64,000 bases of DNA from positions 7,980,979-8,044,978 of the forward strand of contig NC_030853.1 in the NCBI RefSeq assembly GCF_000208745.1, given 5' to 3'. The position numbers were made by a program, and so were the translations under genes. Every line of letters begins with the position of its first letter. Positions within the stretch are counted from its first letter, which is position 1. Source of the stretch: Theobroma cacao. Lineage: Eukaryota; Streptophyta; Magnoliopsida; Malvales; Malvaceae. The notes beneath the pieces were generated by a model, which was not told the DNA's origin, made no database searches, and saw only the letters and a list, made by a program, of their open reading frames with translations. This document shows positions 22,927 to 35,240 of the stretch, one piece after another.

Positions 22927-23700
22927 CATGACCCAATCCTTAGCCATAACCGATGCACGGGCCTAGTAGGCAAACCCTCTCAACCCAAGCAAGCTTCAAG
23001 ACCAATATTCAAATGTAGCCACGATTGCAAAATATGTGAGAATACATCCCATCTTAGCTTAATGGAGGTGTATTTGTTGAAATTCGTGGATAATGGAAGT
23101 TAGGTTATAACCATGGTAATTAGCTTCAAAAATGACTAAATCTTACCTAAAAATCAAGTTGGAAGCTTAATCTTTGCTATATGGAGTCCACAAAGGCTAA
23201 AGGAAGGTTTGATGAGTGAAAGAAAGTGTTTGAAGGCTGTGAGAAGTGAGAAATGAGAGAAAAATTATGCTAGATCTTTTATTTTTTATTTTTAACTTGA
23301 AGCCCTTGGGTTGACCCTTTAAACCTTAGCGGTTAATCTTTAGGCTTATTTTTTCTACCTAAGGTGGCTAGGATCGACCCTTTAACCTTAGGGGGTTGAT
23401 CTTAGTGAATTCTAGTAGCTTATTTTGAATTCCAACTTGTAGGGATTGACCTTTTAGCCATTGAGGTTGGCCTTAGACATTTCCAAAAGCTGATTTCATG
23501 TTCTAACTTGTAGGGATCAGCCTTTTATTCTTTAACGGTTGATCCTAGAGCGTCTAAAAAGGTTTTTTAAGTGTTTTTTCTTGTAAGGGTCGACCTTTTC
23601 TTCCATGAGGGTTGATCTTAAACCATACTAAAAGCTATTCCAAGTTCCTTGTGCTGTGGGGATCAACCTTCCCTTCCTCAGGGGTTGATCCTAAGCATAT
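22927..23700. repeat. Retrotransposon-like segment with six tandem 63-73 bp units
   Basis: The left part (22927-23280) begins 'tcatgacccaatcc', faintly like the start of the solo LTR at 4433, but cannot be classified. From about 23305 to 23700 a unit is repeated six times; its landmark (ttgaccc, tcgaccc, ttgacct, tcagcct, tcgacct, tcaacct) falls at 23311, 23374, 23446, 23517, 23590 and 23663, spacings 63, 72, 71, 73 and 73. Each unit contains 'GGGTCGACC'- or 'GGATCAACC'-like and 'GGTTGATC' words, which can pair with one another. No ORF. Confidence 0.7.
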
Positions 23701-24890
23701 TGTTGTTCAATTTTCTATCCACGCAATTATACGTATCGAAAAGATAATATAATGATGAGTAGAGTATCATTCTCACAGAGAATTGTTTTAATTTTTATTA
23801 TTAAGTACTAAAATTGACATACCATAATCTTATCCAAACAATTAAAATTATAATTAAAACTAATAAACTAAAAATAAAATTAATCTAAAATCTATTAGCA
23901 AATTTACTTTATTAAATTCGAGTGACTACTAGACCTAAGATTATAATGTCCTTCAATACTTCATCTGATTATTGTCTCTCTCTCTCTCTCTCTCTTAACT
24001 CAATTTAATGGATTAAGTTGCTAACCTAGAGTCCTAAATTATTTACAAGTCTATGTCGAGTTTTTCATAAAAATACCTCTCCCAATTAATTTACTATATG
24101 TCTATGCAAAATAAATTGAAGAAATATTCATTAAGTTTGTGCTCTAATTTTGGTTACGTATAGCTTATAGGTGTATGTCTATCTTATATGCAAATCAAAC
24201 CATCTATGTGTATTCGATCATACGTTATTCTATTCAAGGTCTACCTAAATTTTTTTCGTCAATGTTTAACCTAGATTTCCAATTCAATTTAATTGGTGGC
24301 CAGTCAACTAGAAGCATTAAGAACAAAATAAAATAAACAACTTAAATTCATCAAACATAAGTAAAAGAGAGATAAATAATTCATACTACATATTGAGTTC
24401 AATCATAATCTTAAATTAATGAATTAGTTCTTCATCAAGTCACACATCATCATCAAATAAAATTTAAACATTCAAATCAAACTAAGAAAAATAAGAACAT
24501 AACAAAAAGATAGAAAAACTCAAGAATTGTATTCTTGATCTCCAAATCTTTTTGAATCCTTCAAATTATTTTTTTCTTCAATAACTTTGTGGTTTGACTC
24601 TTAACTGTTAATCTGGTGTTTCGTTCTTTTTTTTTTTTAAGTCCTCTGAAAAGTTGTTTTTACAAGGCTTTGAAGTTATGACAAGTTAGGTGGAGAAAGA
24701 AGTCAATTTCAGCTAGGATTTTCCTCATCTGACTATGTGGGCCGTAACCTGACCCAATTAATTAACAGAAATCGTAATTGCTCTAGGACTACTGCAGTGC
24801 GTCAACTTTGATAAGATTTTTGACCACCTTCCACCTTTAAACTCAATGAAATATGAATCCACAGACCTATTTCTTTGAGAAATATTACCA
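23701..24890 (-). mobile_element. Athila-like LTR remnant
   Basis: The order of phrases matches the Athila LTRs at 35241 and 45965: 'atacgtatcga' (23731), 'tactaaaatt', 'aatcttatccaaac', then the '(t)tgctaacctagagtcctaaattatt' region (about 24018-24042), 'tatgcaaa', and the 'ggtggccagtca' block. It is more diverged and both ends are unclear, so it is a decayed LTR, orientation as in the full element. A (CT)n run of about 22 bp lies at 23975-23996. Confidence 0.65.
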
Positions 24891-24913
24891 AGATTATATT
24901 GAAGATTACATAC

Positions 24914-25300
24914 TTAAATATAATCTAGTTGACCAAAATTTTGCTTCAGATTGCTCCAAATATCAGCTATAGAATCCATGTAGAAAATAGTAGATGTAGT
25001 AGGAGGTGTAATGGATTCCATAAGCCAAGCCAAAATCAAGTTATTACATTGAATCCACGGTCCAAATAAAAGATCTATGCTAGCTGGTTTAAGTACGGTT
25101 CTATCTATGAATCCAACCTTATTCCAGCTTAATAAAGCTAGCATAAAAGCCCTACTCCAAGCTACATAATTGCTAAAAGTGAGTTTATGATTGATCACAA
25201 CTGATTCATAATGATCAGTGTGATGTAGAAAATAAAGTGATTGTGAATCCATAATTGAAGTTGTAGAAACTTTTTGAACTGATGTGTTTTTCGTTATCAA
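24914..25300 (-). pseudogene. Copia retrotransposon gag N-terminal fragment
   Basis: A 128-codon open frame on the minus strand shows the N-terminal gag domain of Ty1/copia elements: a LHHTDHYES start region, then LTFSNYVAWSRAFMLAL, KVGFIDRT, NNLILAWLMESI and DIWSNLKQNF, all in family order. The rest of gag and all of pol are missing: the frame ends within 30 bp of the Athila-like LTR remnant on its left. A primer-binding-like site and an LTR start lie upstream on the same strand, so this is a 5' piece of a copia element. Confidence 0.85.
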
Positions 25301-25472
25301 CCATAAAAAAACCCAAGAAACTCACAAAAATGATGCAAGATTCAACAAGATATTAACAAGAAACAATGCCAAACAAGAATTCTAATATATGTAACTAAAA
25401 CATATTGTATAGCAGTGAATCTTCAACATAAAACGAAGGAAAAGTAAAGGAAAAATCATACCAGTAACCTTA

Positions 25473-25491
25473 GTTCATGCTTTAATACCAT
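25473..25491 (-). other. Primer-binding site (initiator tRNA-Met type) of the copia remnant
   Basis: Read on the minus strand this is TGGTATTAAAGCATGAAC, one or two changes from the usual copia primer site TGGTATCAGAGC. It directly follows the LTR end (…ttctcaca) and lies about 170 bp upstream of the gag start, as expected. Confidence 0.7.
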
Positions 25492-25870
25492 GTGAGAATT
25501 TGAGGAAAATCAAAGAGGAAACAAGCTATTGCTGGAAATTTTCTAGTATCTTTCATTAGGAGAAAAATGAATACAAGCAAGACTATTATAGTTTATTTCC
25601 AACTAACTGAATAAAAGGAAAAAGTGGTTTCAAGTTAGTTAATTCCTAACTAACTAATATTTACAATTAGTACAATGTAAATCAGAAAAGTAACTTATTA
25701 AAAATAAATATACATGCGTTGCTATACTTTTTTCTTTTATAAGCAAACCATATGGACAACACGTAACCTTTTTTTCTTTAGTATTATGCTATGCCTTTTA
25801 ATCCAGACTTCAAACAACTCTCTGCCTTTGATCTTCATTAAGCCTTCTCTACCTTTAATCTTCATTCATC
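25492..25870 (-). mobile_element. 5' LTR of the copia remnant
   Basis: It begins on the plus strand with TGTGAGAATTTGAGG next to the primer site. The outer end is not clear; the segment must stop before the Athila-like LTR at about 25880. It contains repeated 'taactaact' and 'gttagttaattcc' words. No second LTR of this element is seen in the window. Confidence 0.5.
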
Positions 25871-25879
25871 TATCTTAAT

Positions 25880-27284
25880 GTTGTCGGATTTACCACACAA
25901 GTGCACGTATCATTAACAAGTAATATAATGAAGAGTGGAGTATCATTCCAACAAGGAATTGTACCAAAATTTTGTTAAGTAGTAAACTTAACATAACTCA
26001 ATTTTATCCAAACAACCAATTTTTAAAACTACTGAAAACTAAAGCAACTAAACTTAATAACAAAAATCACAATTTAAATTGATAAACTCAATCAAATAAA
26101 AGTCTAGAATCACAATATCCCCTCAACACTTCCTTTGAATATCTTCTACTCTTTCTTTACTTACTTGACAACTAAGTTGTTAACCTAGAGTTTTAATGTA
26201 TTTATAAGCCTCTTTCGATGCTTTTATAAAAATATTTCTCTTAACCAATCTACAATATTCTTATGCAAATTGCAATTAAGAAAGACTCATTAAGCTAAGA
26301 CTTTAATTATGGCAACATATGACATGCAAGTGTATTTCTACCTTACACATGAATCAAATCAATCATCTCATGCAATTGATATTGAACATATGCTATTTCA
26401 TCCAAGGCTTACATTAAACTCTCTCTTTCAACTCCATTTAGATTACCCTATCTATCTAATTGGTGATTAGGCAATCAAACATATTAAACACAAGATTGAA
26501 ATAAACAACTCAAACATTATCAATCACAAGCAAATGAGAGCATAAAAAATTCAAACTACATATTGGCTTTAATTGCAATCCTAGATAAAGAATTTAGATT
26601 ATCATAACTACTAAAAACATTATCCAAAAAAATATAACCATAAACACAAAACAAATAAAAGTAAAAAGAAAACAAAGATTCATTTGGTCTTCAATCTTTA
26701 ATCTTTAAGAGTTTTTCCTCACTTTCTTGCTTGCTTGATAGCTCTTTTTGTTTAGAGAAAACCTACCTTAATGGTTGTTCTCGAGTGCTCTAAAAGGGTT
26801 TTTAAATAAAGCTCAGAATTCTACTTGAATTGAAAGTCCAAATTTTTTGAAACCCGAGGTATCATGTTAGCACTAAGACGTTGAGCTTTTTGTCTTGGCC
26901 CGTATACTCTTCTTCATAGTGTCGTGGTGCCCAACGATCTGTCTTCTCTGCTTTGCCTTGCTGCAGTACTTCAACTTGTGATACAATTTCCTCTTTCTTC
27001 TAGGCTGAACTGGACAAAGTGATAGACATGAAAGTTGTAATTCTCGCTCCCAACTTTCTAATGGCTTAAGAATCATGCCAATTGGATTCTAGAATGAAAG
27101 TTATACTCAAAATACCAGAATATGTGTAGGGGAAATATGAACCTTTTAAGCACTTTTCTTTAACAATTTAAAGCCTCTTTCAATTGCACATCTACAAAAG
27201 CAACAAATGAACTCAATAATAACTAAACTAAAAGCAAATTATCATCAAACTAATGTAAAATATCTTAAATTAAATCACCCAACA
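25880..27284 (-). mobile_element. Athila-like solo LTR or LTR remnant
   Basis: It shares phrase order with the Athila LTRs: 'gcacgtatc', 'gtatcattcc', 'ttatccaaac', 'aagtctagaatcacaatatccc', 'tgttaacctagagttt', and the 27006-27100 module (GAACTGGACAAAGTGAT, then 'gaaagttgta', then 'aagaatcatgccaattgga') that also occurs at 36294 and 47026. Candidate ends are TGTCGG at 25882 and ..CCCAACA at 27284, but no matching target duplication was found. No internal coding region. Confidence 0.65.
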
Positions 27285-28640
27285 TGATTTACTAAATTAA
27301 GACAAATATATAAAAATATCTAATTCATAAACTAAATCTTAAGAACTCTCTCTTACTCAATCTCTTCCTTTCTCTTCTCTACAACAATAGATCTTGTTTT
27401 TGAACAATAAAATCCTAAATTCTTAATTCTTAATTTTGATTCTTCAAAGTGATATTTATTATACTCTCCTTATTAATTTAATTCTTAATATTTATATCAC
27501 TCTTCTATTTTGAAATTACTTTTAAACAAATATTAATAGATAATAAGGTAAAATCTTTGATTTGATCAACAATGGCTGACTTTCCTTAAAGTTGGTTTGA
27601 GTGAAATGTATAAAGCAATTGGAAAAGGTGAAAAGCAAAACATCAACACTAAAGAAATATAATTGCCTTCTAGGAATATAAGCGCAGTGAGTGGTTTACA
27701 AAAATTACCCGACCTGCAACACATAAAAAATCCACAGAATTTAGGCTTTCTTTTAATTCCCAACAAGTCCACATATTCCAAGTTTACTGGAGACCAAACA
27801 AAAATATACCCAGCATAACCTCTTTTTAGATCTATGAACAGATGAATCCAGAAAACAGTCCTAAACAAAAATTTAATTTATTCTTTGCGTGAGTGCCACA
27901 AAGATTATCACGTTAAAATTTTAAAATAATGTGTGAGTTTCAAAAGTGTTTGAAAAGCCTCTTTTGTTAATTAAAATAAAAGTGATAAATAAACAATTAT
28001 AATATATAGAAAATGGTAAACTAAAAAGAAGATCGAAATAAATATAATTTTAAGAATCAAAATTAAAAATTTAAAGTTTTAAAATTATAATAAGAAAAGA
28101 AGACTGAAAAAGGGTCGGTTGGCTAAATATACCACGCTCACCCTCGTTCGGTAGGTGCTGTATGGCTATCAAGACATATGACCGACGTAATTTGTGGAAC
28201 CCTAATAGGGTTGGCTCGCTTGGCAGACCCTTTAAAACAAAAAAAGAAGAGTACGAGAAGAAAAAAAGAATGGGTGAGATGGAGTTGAACAGAGAAAAAA
28301 TATATTTTTATTTTTTCATATAATAATATTTATTTTTAAATCTTTTAAAATTTAAAATTTATATTTTAACGATATGACATCATTTTTATGCTCTAACAGC
28401 TTAAGAGAGCATTCACTATTATAGTGCAACAAATATACAATATTACTTTTGTCTAGGCACAATTGCCTAATGTTGTATAGCATTGTTGCGTGTTCCAGCG
28501 GTAAGTAGTCACCTCGCATCAGGCCCAGAGTACCTGATAAGCACGCTTGAAACCGTACCTCTGCCTTCGCACTCATTTCTCGGTGGTTGCTTTTCATACT
28601 GAGAAGAGACATTAGAGCTTGCGACTAGAAGACATTAGCC
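27285..28640. other. Intergenic region and CHY1 leader
   Basis: AT-rich to about 28090, then a less AT-rich stretch (28110-28240) with 'taccacgctcaccctcg' and 'accctaatagggttggc'. A 100-codon minus-strand ORF at 27566-27868 has no recognisable domain. The region just before 28641 is probably the CHY1 promoter and 5' leader; no TATA box is assigned with confidence. Confidence 0.45.
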
Positions 28641-31600
28641 ATGGCTTCATCCGTTTCTTCCCAACAGGATCATCAGGTGCTTCTTCTTTTTCTTGCTTTC
28701 ACTTTCCCTTGCTTCATGTTATGCTCATTTTTATATCTTCGGAAAAAAAGTCTCTCCGAATTAGTATGATTTTTCTGGTCTCTTTTCTCTCCTTCTTTGT
28801 TTCTCTCTCTATTCCTGGAAAAGAATCTTGGGTTTGTTTCTCTCTTATTCTCTAACTTTTTTCTTTGTTCAAAAGACTTGACTTGAAATCTTAATCGTGT
28901 TGTATAGCAGACAGAACCCAGAAAACATTCCTCTCCTCTCGGTGTCTGTTTGATTCTAGATAGAGTTTTAATTGACTTAACTCGTTCTAGCAATTCAAAC
29001 GCTTCGTAATTGAAGTTTATGTCATGTTGATTCTCATTCCAATTTACATACATGTCAATGTGTCTGGCTGATTACGAGTTCCCAGCATTTCTCCTGGCTT
29101 CGCAGCTTATATAAGTTTGACATGTTTGGAAAATTCACTCATGCTTCTTCATTAGCTCTGCAGGTTCTAGTAGAAGCAAACTCCTCCGCAAGAATTCTAA
29201 GCTTGAACAGGCCTAAGCAGCTTAATGCTCTTTCATTTCAGATGGTATGATCAGTTGCTAATAGGATGCTTCAACTGTTCAGTATTTGGGAGTTACCTTT
29301 ATTTCATACAATTAGTTTTTTAATCAAATGCTTTATGTTGTAATTTTCCTTTGTTTAATTACCATATGAATATGCTTTAACGTCAGTTAACCTTATCTCT
29401 CTGGCCTTGGTTGCCGTAATATGTAATTCTATCTGCTATCAATTATGCTTGTACCTCATTTATTCTTTTATGGTTTGAGAATTCATTGATCACTTGTCAG
29501 AGTATAATATTGAATATATGGGTGGGTCAAACAACTTTCTTTGCTCTAGTTGTTCTAGTAACTGCTAGTTCGTGTAATTTCTGTTGCATGCCTTTCTATG
29601 TCAACTGCATATAAATGCCTACAAAGTTTTGTCCTTCCAATAGGATCGTGTGTTCAGCTCTGTAGCATGCACTTTTATTATCATGCTTTTCTTCTCCATT
29701 TCTACATTATCTGCATGACTGTTGCACATATTTCATCAACAACCTTTTGGTCACAAGAATTCTTTGAAACATCAAAATAGCAAATTTAATATTTTTCCTC
29801 TTTACTGCAGATTTCTCGCTTATTGGAGCTTTTTCTTGCCTATGAGGAGGATCCTAATGTCAAGCTGGTAATATTGAAGGTACTGTCCTTTGAAAAGACA
29901 GCTTAGTACCCATTTTCTTGTAGTTCATTAAACGAAAAATGTGACAACAAAAAAGCTGAGAGGAACATTAAATTGTAGAAATTTGAGTCTGATGACATTT
30001 TTGGGTTTCATTGGTTGTATACGAGCATGTGTTGTCTCTGCTCTCATGTCAAGCCAATCAGATTTGTTTGACGGCACATTTTGGGGTTAGCCCTTCAGCT
30101 TGCTTACACCTAAAGTGTGCAATGGAAAAGGCTATCTATTTTTTGCATTTATCTTAGAACATCAGCATGGTCAGAACTATGTTTTGTCTCAATCTCCATC
30201 AAATTGATTCCTTTCGAAAGTACAATGGGCCCTTCCATATTAGCATAGTAATCATATCTGGTTCTTAGGTAAAGGCCAGATAGGATATAGTTCTCATTGT
30301 TGCCACTTGATTGGCGTAATACACTTGAAAGGGGCATTGTCAGCTGAGTTTTGATTACTGATAGTCCTTACTGTAATCAAATTGTCGAAAGCATTAGTTA
30401 ATTTGCATGCATTTTGAAGTTTTTTTTGTTTAACTGTGGAAGATTTGCTGGCTAAGAAGTTAGTAAATTTGACAAATGCCTTCTATAAGACTAATTTCTT
30501 TCATCGGTTATGCAACCAAATTTTTTAGCATTAAAGAGAATGCACCTGATGGCTGGCAATTTGTCTGTAGGGTAAAGGAAGAGCATTTTGTGCTGGTGGA
30601 GATGTTGCAGCTGTGGTACGTGATATTAGAGGAGGTATGGATTCTTTCATTGTTTATGGATACCTCTTTCAATCCTTTAGGTTTGAAAGGTGAATAAGTT
30701 ACATTATTAGTTTGCAATCATCTTCATTTTCTCTTTGTCTACCTCAGATTTGCTACCATTTATGATTGATCTTTTGGTAGCACAGTTGACCGCATTTGAA
30801 GTGCTGAGTCAAAAGTTTCTTCACTTTTTTGTTGGATAAATTTAAAGTCAATGATTATTTGTTATCCATTTATATGCTCTAGATGATTGGAGAGCAGGAG
30901 CCAAATTTTTTTTGAAGGAGTTCACCTTAAATTATTTGATGGCAACCTATAGCAAACCGCAGGTAACCCAATTGGCATTAAGTAAAATCTCACATAAGAG
31001 CTGGCTTTAGCCTATATCATGTATATGTATGTTTCTTCTAACTGTGAAAATTCAAATCTCATTCAAGGTTTCAATTCTTAATGGAATTGTTATGGGAGGT
31101 GGGGCTGGTGCTTCAGTGCATGGTAGATTCCGTGTTGCAACTGAGAACTCGGTAATTGTCTTTATGTTGCTTTTTGAAGTATTTTTCAATTTTCTTGCAT
31201 GTATTAGAAGAAAAAAAATGTCTATATTAGCATTCTTAGCCAATATTTTCTCTATTGTTAATCAATAACAATAAGTCCCCAATTAAAACAAGTTCATGTC
31301 TACCACAGATCTTGTCGAGTTTTTACTTTTTCTATAAATTGATCAGACAATCTGATCCTGTCAATGGCAGTTTTGCTTTTCTGTAGTTATATGACTATAT
31401 ATTGGATGTTTTGCAGGTTTTTGCAATGCCTGAAACAGCTTTGGGACTCTTCCCAGATGTCGGTGCATCATATTTCTTGTCAAGACTCCCTGGATTTTTC
31501 GGTAACCCCACTTATATCCTTGAATATCTTTATATATGCCCTTAATAATTACTAGTATTATTAAGATGTCGTATGCTAAATCATTTAAAATAAGATGAAC

Positions 31601-33140
31601 CTTTGTGTCACCTCTTCATTAGCACCCAGGATTTTGCCTGATGCCTTTTACAGCTGCAAGGAAAAACGCAAAGGCAGTAAGACACCATAAATTGGGTTCT
31701 TGACATTATATTGCTTTATGATAGTACAATAGTTATCTTTTCCGTTTGTTGGCTCTATTTTGGTTCATAGAGCTGTTTCGTGGTTGTGCTGATTGTTCTA
31801 CCTAGCCAGAAACTTGTACACGTGAATTTGCTTTGTATCTAGCTTCACATTTCTTTGACAAATTCTGGCAGGAGAGTACGTTGGTCTTACTGGTTCAAGG
31901 TTGGATGGTGCAGAAATGCTTGCCTGTGGCCTCGCAACACACTTTGTCCCTTCAGCTGTATGCTTTTCAGCCTAAAATACTCTCTGGATTACAAACATAG
32001 TTGAGTTTGAATATATTTGGGGAAAAGTAGATACATTCAGTTCGTTGAGACAACGTGATCAGAGGGAACACATAACAAGTTTTAGCTTCATTTTTTCTTT
32101 TGCAAGTAAAATTAGCATGAATACTTCTTCTTCATCTTCTATCTTAACATTAATCTTTGAAAGTTAAAGTGTAGAGTTTAAATAAATGTATGCTTTCTAT
32201 ATTGTGTGAAGCTAATTTTATAACAGTAACCAGATTTAGCTTTTGAGGTTTTAGAAATGAACTTTTTCATAGAGAGCTACTTTTGTAACTAAAACCAAAT
32301 CTTTCCTTTTGGTTGGGGAAACTAAAACCTGATGTGTTTGCACTTATTGAAGCAACTAAAACTGAAAATACATTGTTCTATTTATCTATGCTGCGTGAAC
32401 TGAGGAAAAGCTGCACTGTGAGTATTTTAGGTACACAAGTAAAAATTCATATATTTAACCTAACAGGTTTAAGAACAGGCTTAACTGTGTTGAATTACAT
32501 GACCCAAATCACTGTGTAATACTTCAAAAGAGTAAAGTTATAGCTTCTAGTTAGGATAATCTCTGCTTCTGTCTTGGGTATCAAGTTTAAGTAATCTAAG
32601 AAGTGCATGATGCTTGTTAATGTTTATAAAACGCTAGACTATATATGCATATTTTGTAAGGGCTTAATTGCACATTTCTTGCACTTGAACTGTACATGAC
32701 TTTGGAGATTTGAAACCATGTCAATATCTTTTAATTCCAGAAGAATGTCAACATCCATTCAAGTTGCCATGTGTGGAATTGTTTTTCCTGCACTAAGAAA
32801 GCATTTTATCATACGCAGTGTCTTATTGGAATCCTTAAAAATCTCTGCTGAATTTATAATCCAAAATGGGCAGTGTGAACAGTGGCTTAGACATTTTACT
32901 TTCTTTCTTTTGATAATTTGAGTATCTATGTTATTTGTTCATATCTGTTCACTTACCCAACAGAAGTTAGCCATGTTAGAAGCTGCACTGTGCATTGTAG
33001 ATTCCAGTGATCCAGTAATCATTTCCTCAATTGTTGATCAATACTGTGAGCAACCCTCATTGAAAGAGCAGAGTGTGTACAAACGGTTAGTTTTCTATTA
33101 ATAATTCAATTTCCTGCACATGGTTTGATCCCTGCAGCCC

Positions 33141-33184
<44 letters not shown>

Positions 33185-34658
33185 GGGAGGGATCTNGAGA
33201 GAAACAAAGAATTTCCTTTTGTTTTTCCTCGATATCTGGAGAAACAGTTGGCTTTTGGCTTCTTGTGGGGAGAGACGAGAGAGAGAGAGAGAAAGAGGGA
33301 GGGATCTTACATATTAACAGTGAATATAAAATTTATTTAATATCTGCCCTTGTATATGATTCTCTGTTCGTGGAATATTAGGTAGCCATGTCTTTCCTAA
33401 ATTCTCATTATCATTGGTGATGTGGCTACAGATTAGATGTCATTGATAGATGCTTCTCTCAAAAAACGGTTGAAGAAATTATATCTGCTCTCGTAAGTTG
33501 ATGCTGTGATTTTGTTAATTTTCAGAAACATTGATTGGATTCTCTCATTTGGTCTTTCTTGCATGTGTTTTAAAGTTCCCTGCTATTTACTATACCATCA
33601 GTATATGCCACCTAAGACAACAATCTGATGAACCCGCTTACACAGGAGAGGGAGCTTGTTCACAAAATGGATGTTTGGATCTCTACAACAATTCAAACAT
33701 TGAAAAAGGCTTCACCAACAAGTCTTAAAATTTCTCTTAGATCAGTAAGTTAACATATTTATATTGACTGAGACATGCCAACAAGATCATGCATTGAGGT
33801 TGCTTTAGGGTTTTTCCTTTTAGTAGATTTTACCACCCAACAGCTCTGATATACAGTGTGCACTATTTATCATTATTTTTGAGTTTAGCTCATTTCGAAA
33901 TTCACCTTGAATTATGTAACCATCCAAAAGATGTGGCACTTATCAATGTCAGTATAAGAATATTTTTATCTTATACTGCTAGGGGCACAGCTGAAACAAG
34001 AAAGATTCAAATTAAATAAGGGCTTATTTTTTCCTTGAAAGCAAATTGATTTCCTTCTATGTTAGTGAATAAAGGATCATGGATTATCTAATTTGGAGGT
34101 TGTTGTAAGCTTTATCAATAGTTTCATCTTAATGTTGACTCTGCTCTTATGATATCAGATTAGAGAAGGGAGGCTCCAAGGTGTAGGTCAATCCCTTGTT
34201 CGTGAGTATAGAATGGTTTGTCATGTCATGCGGGGAGAAGTCAGCAAAGACTTTTTTGAGGTTTCAGCTGACTCAAATTTCTGCTTCTGTTGGGTGTTAT
34301 TTAATTTGCTTTATTTCTTATTGCTTCTTGAAATAATTAAGATCTTAATTTCTTAATGCAGGGTTGCAGGGCTATACTACTGGATAAGGATAAGAACCCA
34401 AAGGTGGTATTTCCATTCCTGAATCTTAGATCACTTATTTGCATTATATGAAGTTTTTTTAGTAAACTGATGAATTCCCTCCCCCTCCCCTCCCCTCCCC
34501 TTGTGTTTTGCCAGTGGGAGCCATCCAAATTGGAGCTTGTTACTGATAGTAGGGTTGACCGGTATTTCTCCAAGATGAACACTGAAGAATGGGAAGATCT
34601 AAAGCTTCCCACTAGATCTAAGCACAAATTGCCACTATATGCCATTGCAAAGCTTTAG
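28641..34658 (+). CDS. CHY1: 3-hydroxyisobutyryl-CoA hydrolase, CHY1-type, 14 exons, 384 aa
   Basis: Releases 3-hydroxyisobutyrate from its CoA ester in valine breakdown; the plant CHY1 enzyme acts in peroxisomes. Exons: 28641-28676, 29164-29244, 29811-29879, 30571-30634, 30883-30962, 31068-31151, 31417-31501, 31872-31957, 32964-33085, 33432-33492, 33646-33744, 34159-34260, 34362-34403, 34515-34658; borders and phases agree throughout. Crotonase-fold marks: [24 protein letters not shown] (66-78), [10 protein letters not shown] (115-124, oxyanion hole), and [15 protein letters not shown] with the conserved Glu144 and Asp152 (assigned catalytic pair, by family). The C-terminal half has [23 protein letters not shown] and [12 protein letters not shown], which mark hydrolases rather than enoyl-CoA hydratases. 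The last three residues are AKL, a peroxisomal PTS1. The start sits in a good context (agccATGG). The length is near the Arabidopsis protein. Confidence 0.96.
33142..33300. repeat. Two GA microsatellites in CHY1 intron 9, one next to an ambiguous base
   Basis: A (GA)n run at about 33144-33179 is followed by 'aggagggagggatct' and an N at 33196; a second, shorter run at about 33278-33293 is followed by 'agagggagggatct'. The pattern looks like a duplicated GA-plus-tail block of about 110-130 bp. Confidence 0.8.
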
Positions 34659-35240
34659 ATGACATTTGAAATGATGTTGAGTATAGGGCAGAAAGTTGTA
34701 AACTCTATAATAAGCAAAGCCAGTTTGGGTATATGCATAAGCTGTTATTGGCATTTTACATGGCCAACTGGTTAAATTTATATGAACCCAATAACAAATG
34801 TCACAGTTAATGATATTGGTTATGCATTTTCTTGGAGGGGAGGCTTTGCATTCTCCATTTCAAGCATAGAAATAGCCAATAGGCATTCATTCATTCTTCT
34901 CTCCAAACTGGCAAAAAAGTACTTGCAAGCCCTGTTTGACTGGGCTGCTTCCGCCTTCCTGGAATTTGGAAACAAAAAACAAAGAATAGTTCTACCCCTC
35001 CGGCATCAGACGTCAAGAGTTATGTCAACTAAACGCAATACTCTCTTCATAAATGAAGGAATCTAGGGGACAAAAGAGGGGCTCAAATTTGAGAGTATGG
35101 TCATGCAAATGAAGGTTTCTGGTAAAGCCATTAGATAATTAGTGATGGATGTGTCTGGAAGCCTGTAAACATTGAGGGCTTACCTTAGTTTGGATCTCAA
35201 AGAATGCTCGCCGACTTAAAATTTATAATTGATTAACCAG
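34659..35240 (+). other. CHY1 3' untranslated and flanking sequence
   Basis: Sequence after the CHY1 stop codon up to the Athila element. It is moderately AT-rich; the 94-codon plus-strand ORF at 34782-35066 resembles no known protein. The element's target site (ACCAG, 35236-35240) ends this stretch, so the retrotransposon inserted about 580 bp downstream of the gene. Confidence 0.5.

Noticed and set aside
27566..27868. 100-codon minus-strand ORF
   Set aside because: Some hydrophobic stretches but no recognisable domain, no splice context, and it sits in AT-rich intergenic DNA; not called as a gene.
28673..29053. 126-codon minus-strand ORF over CHY1 intron 1
   Set aside because: Arg/Lys/Glu-rich antisense of a pyrimidine-rich intron; no family resemblance.
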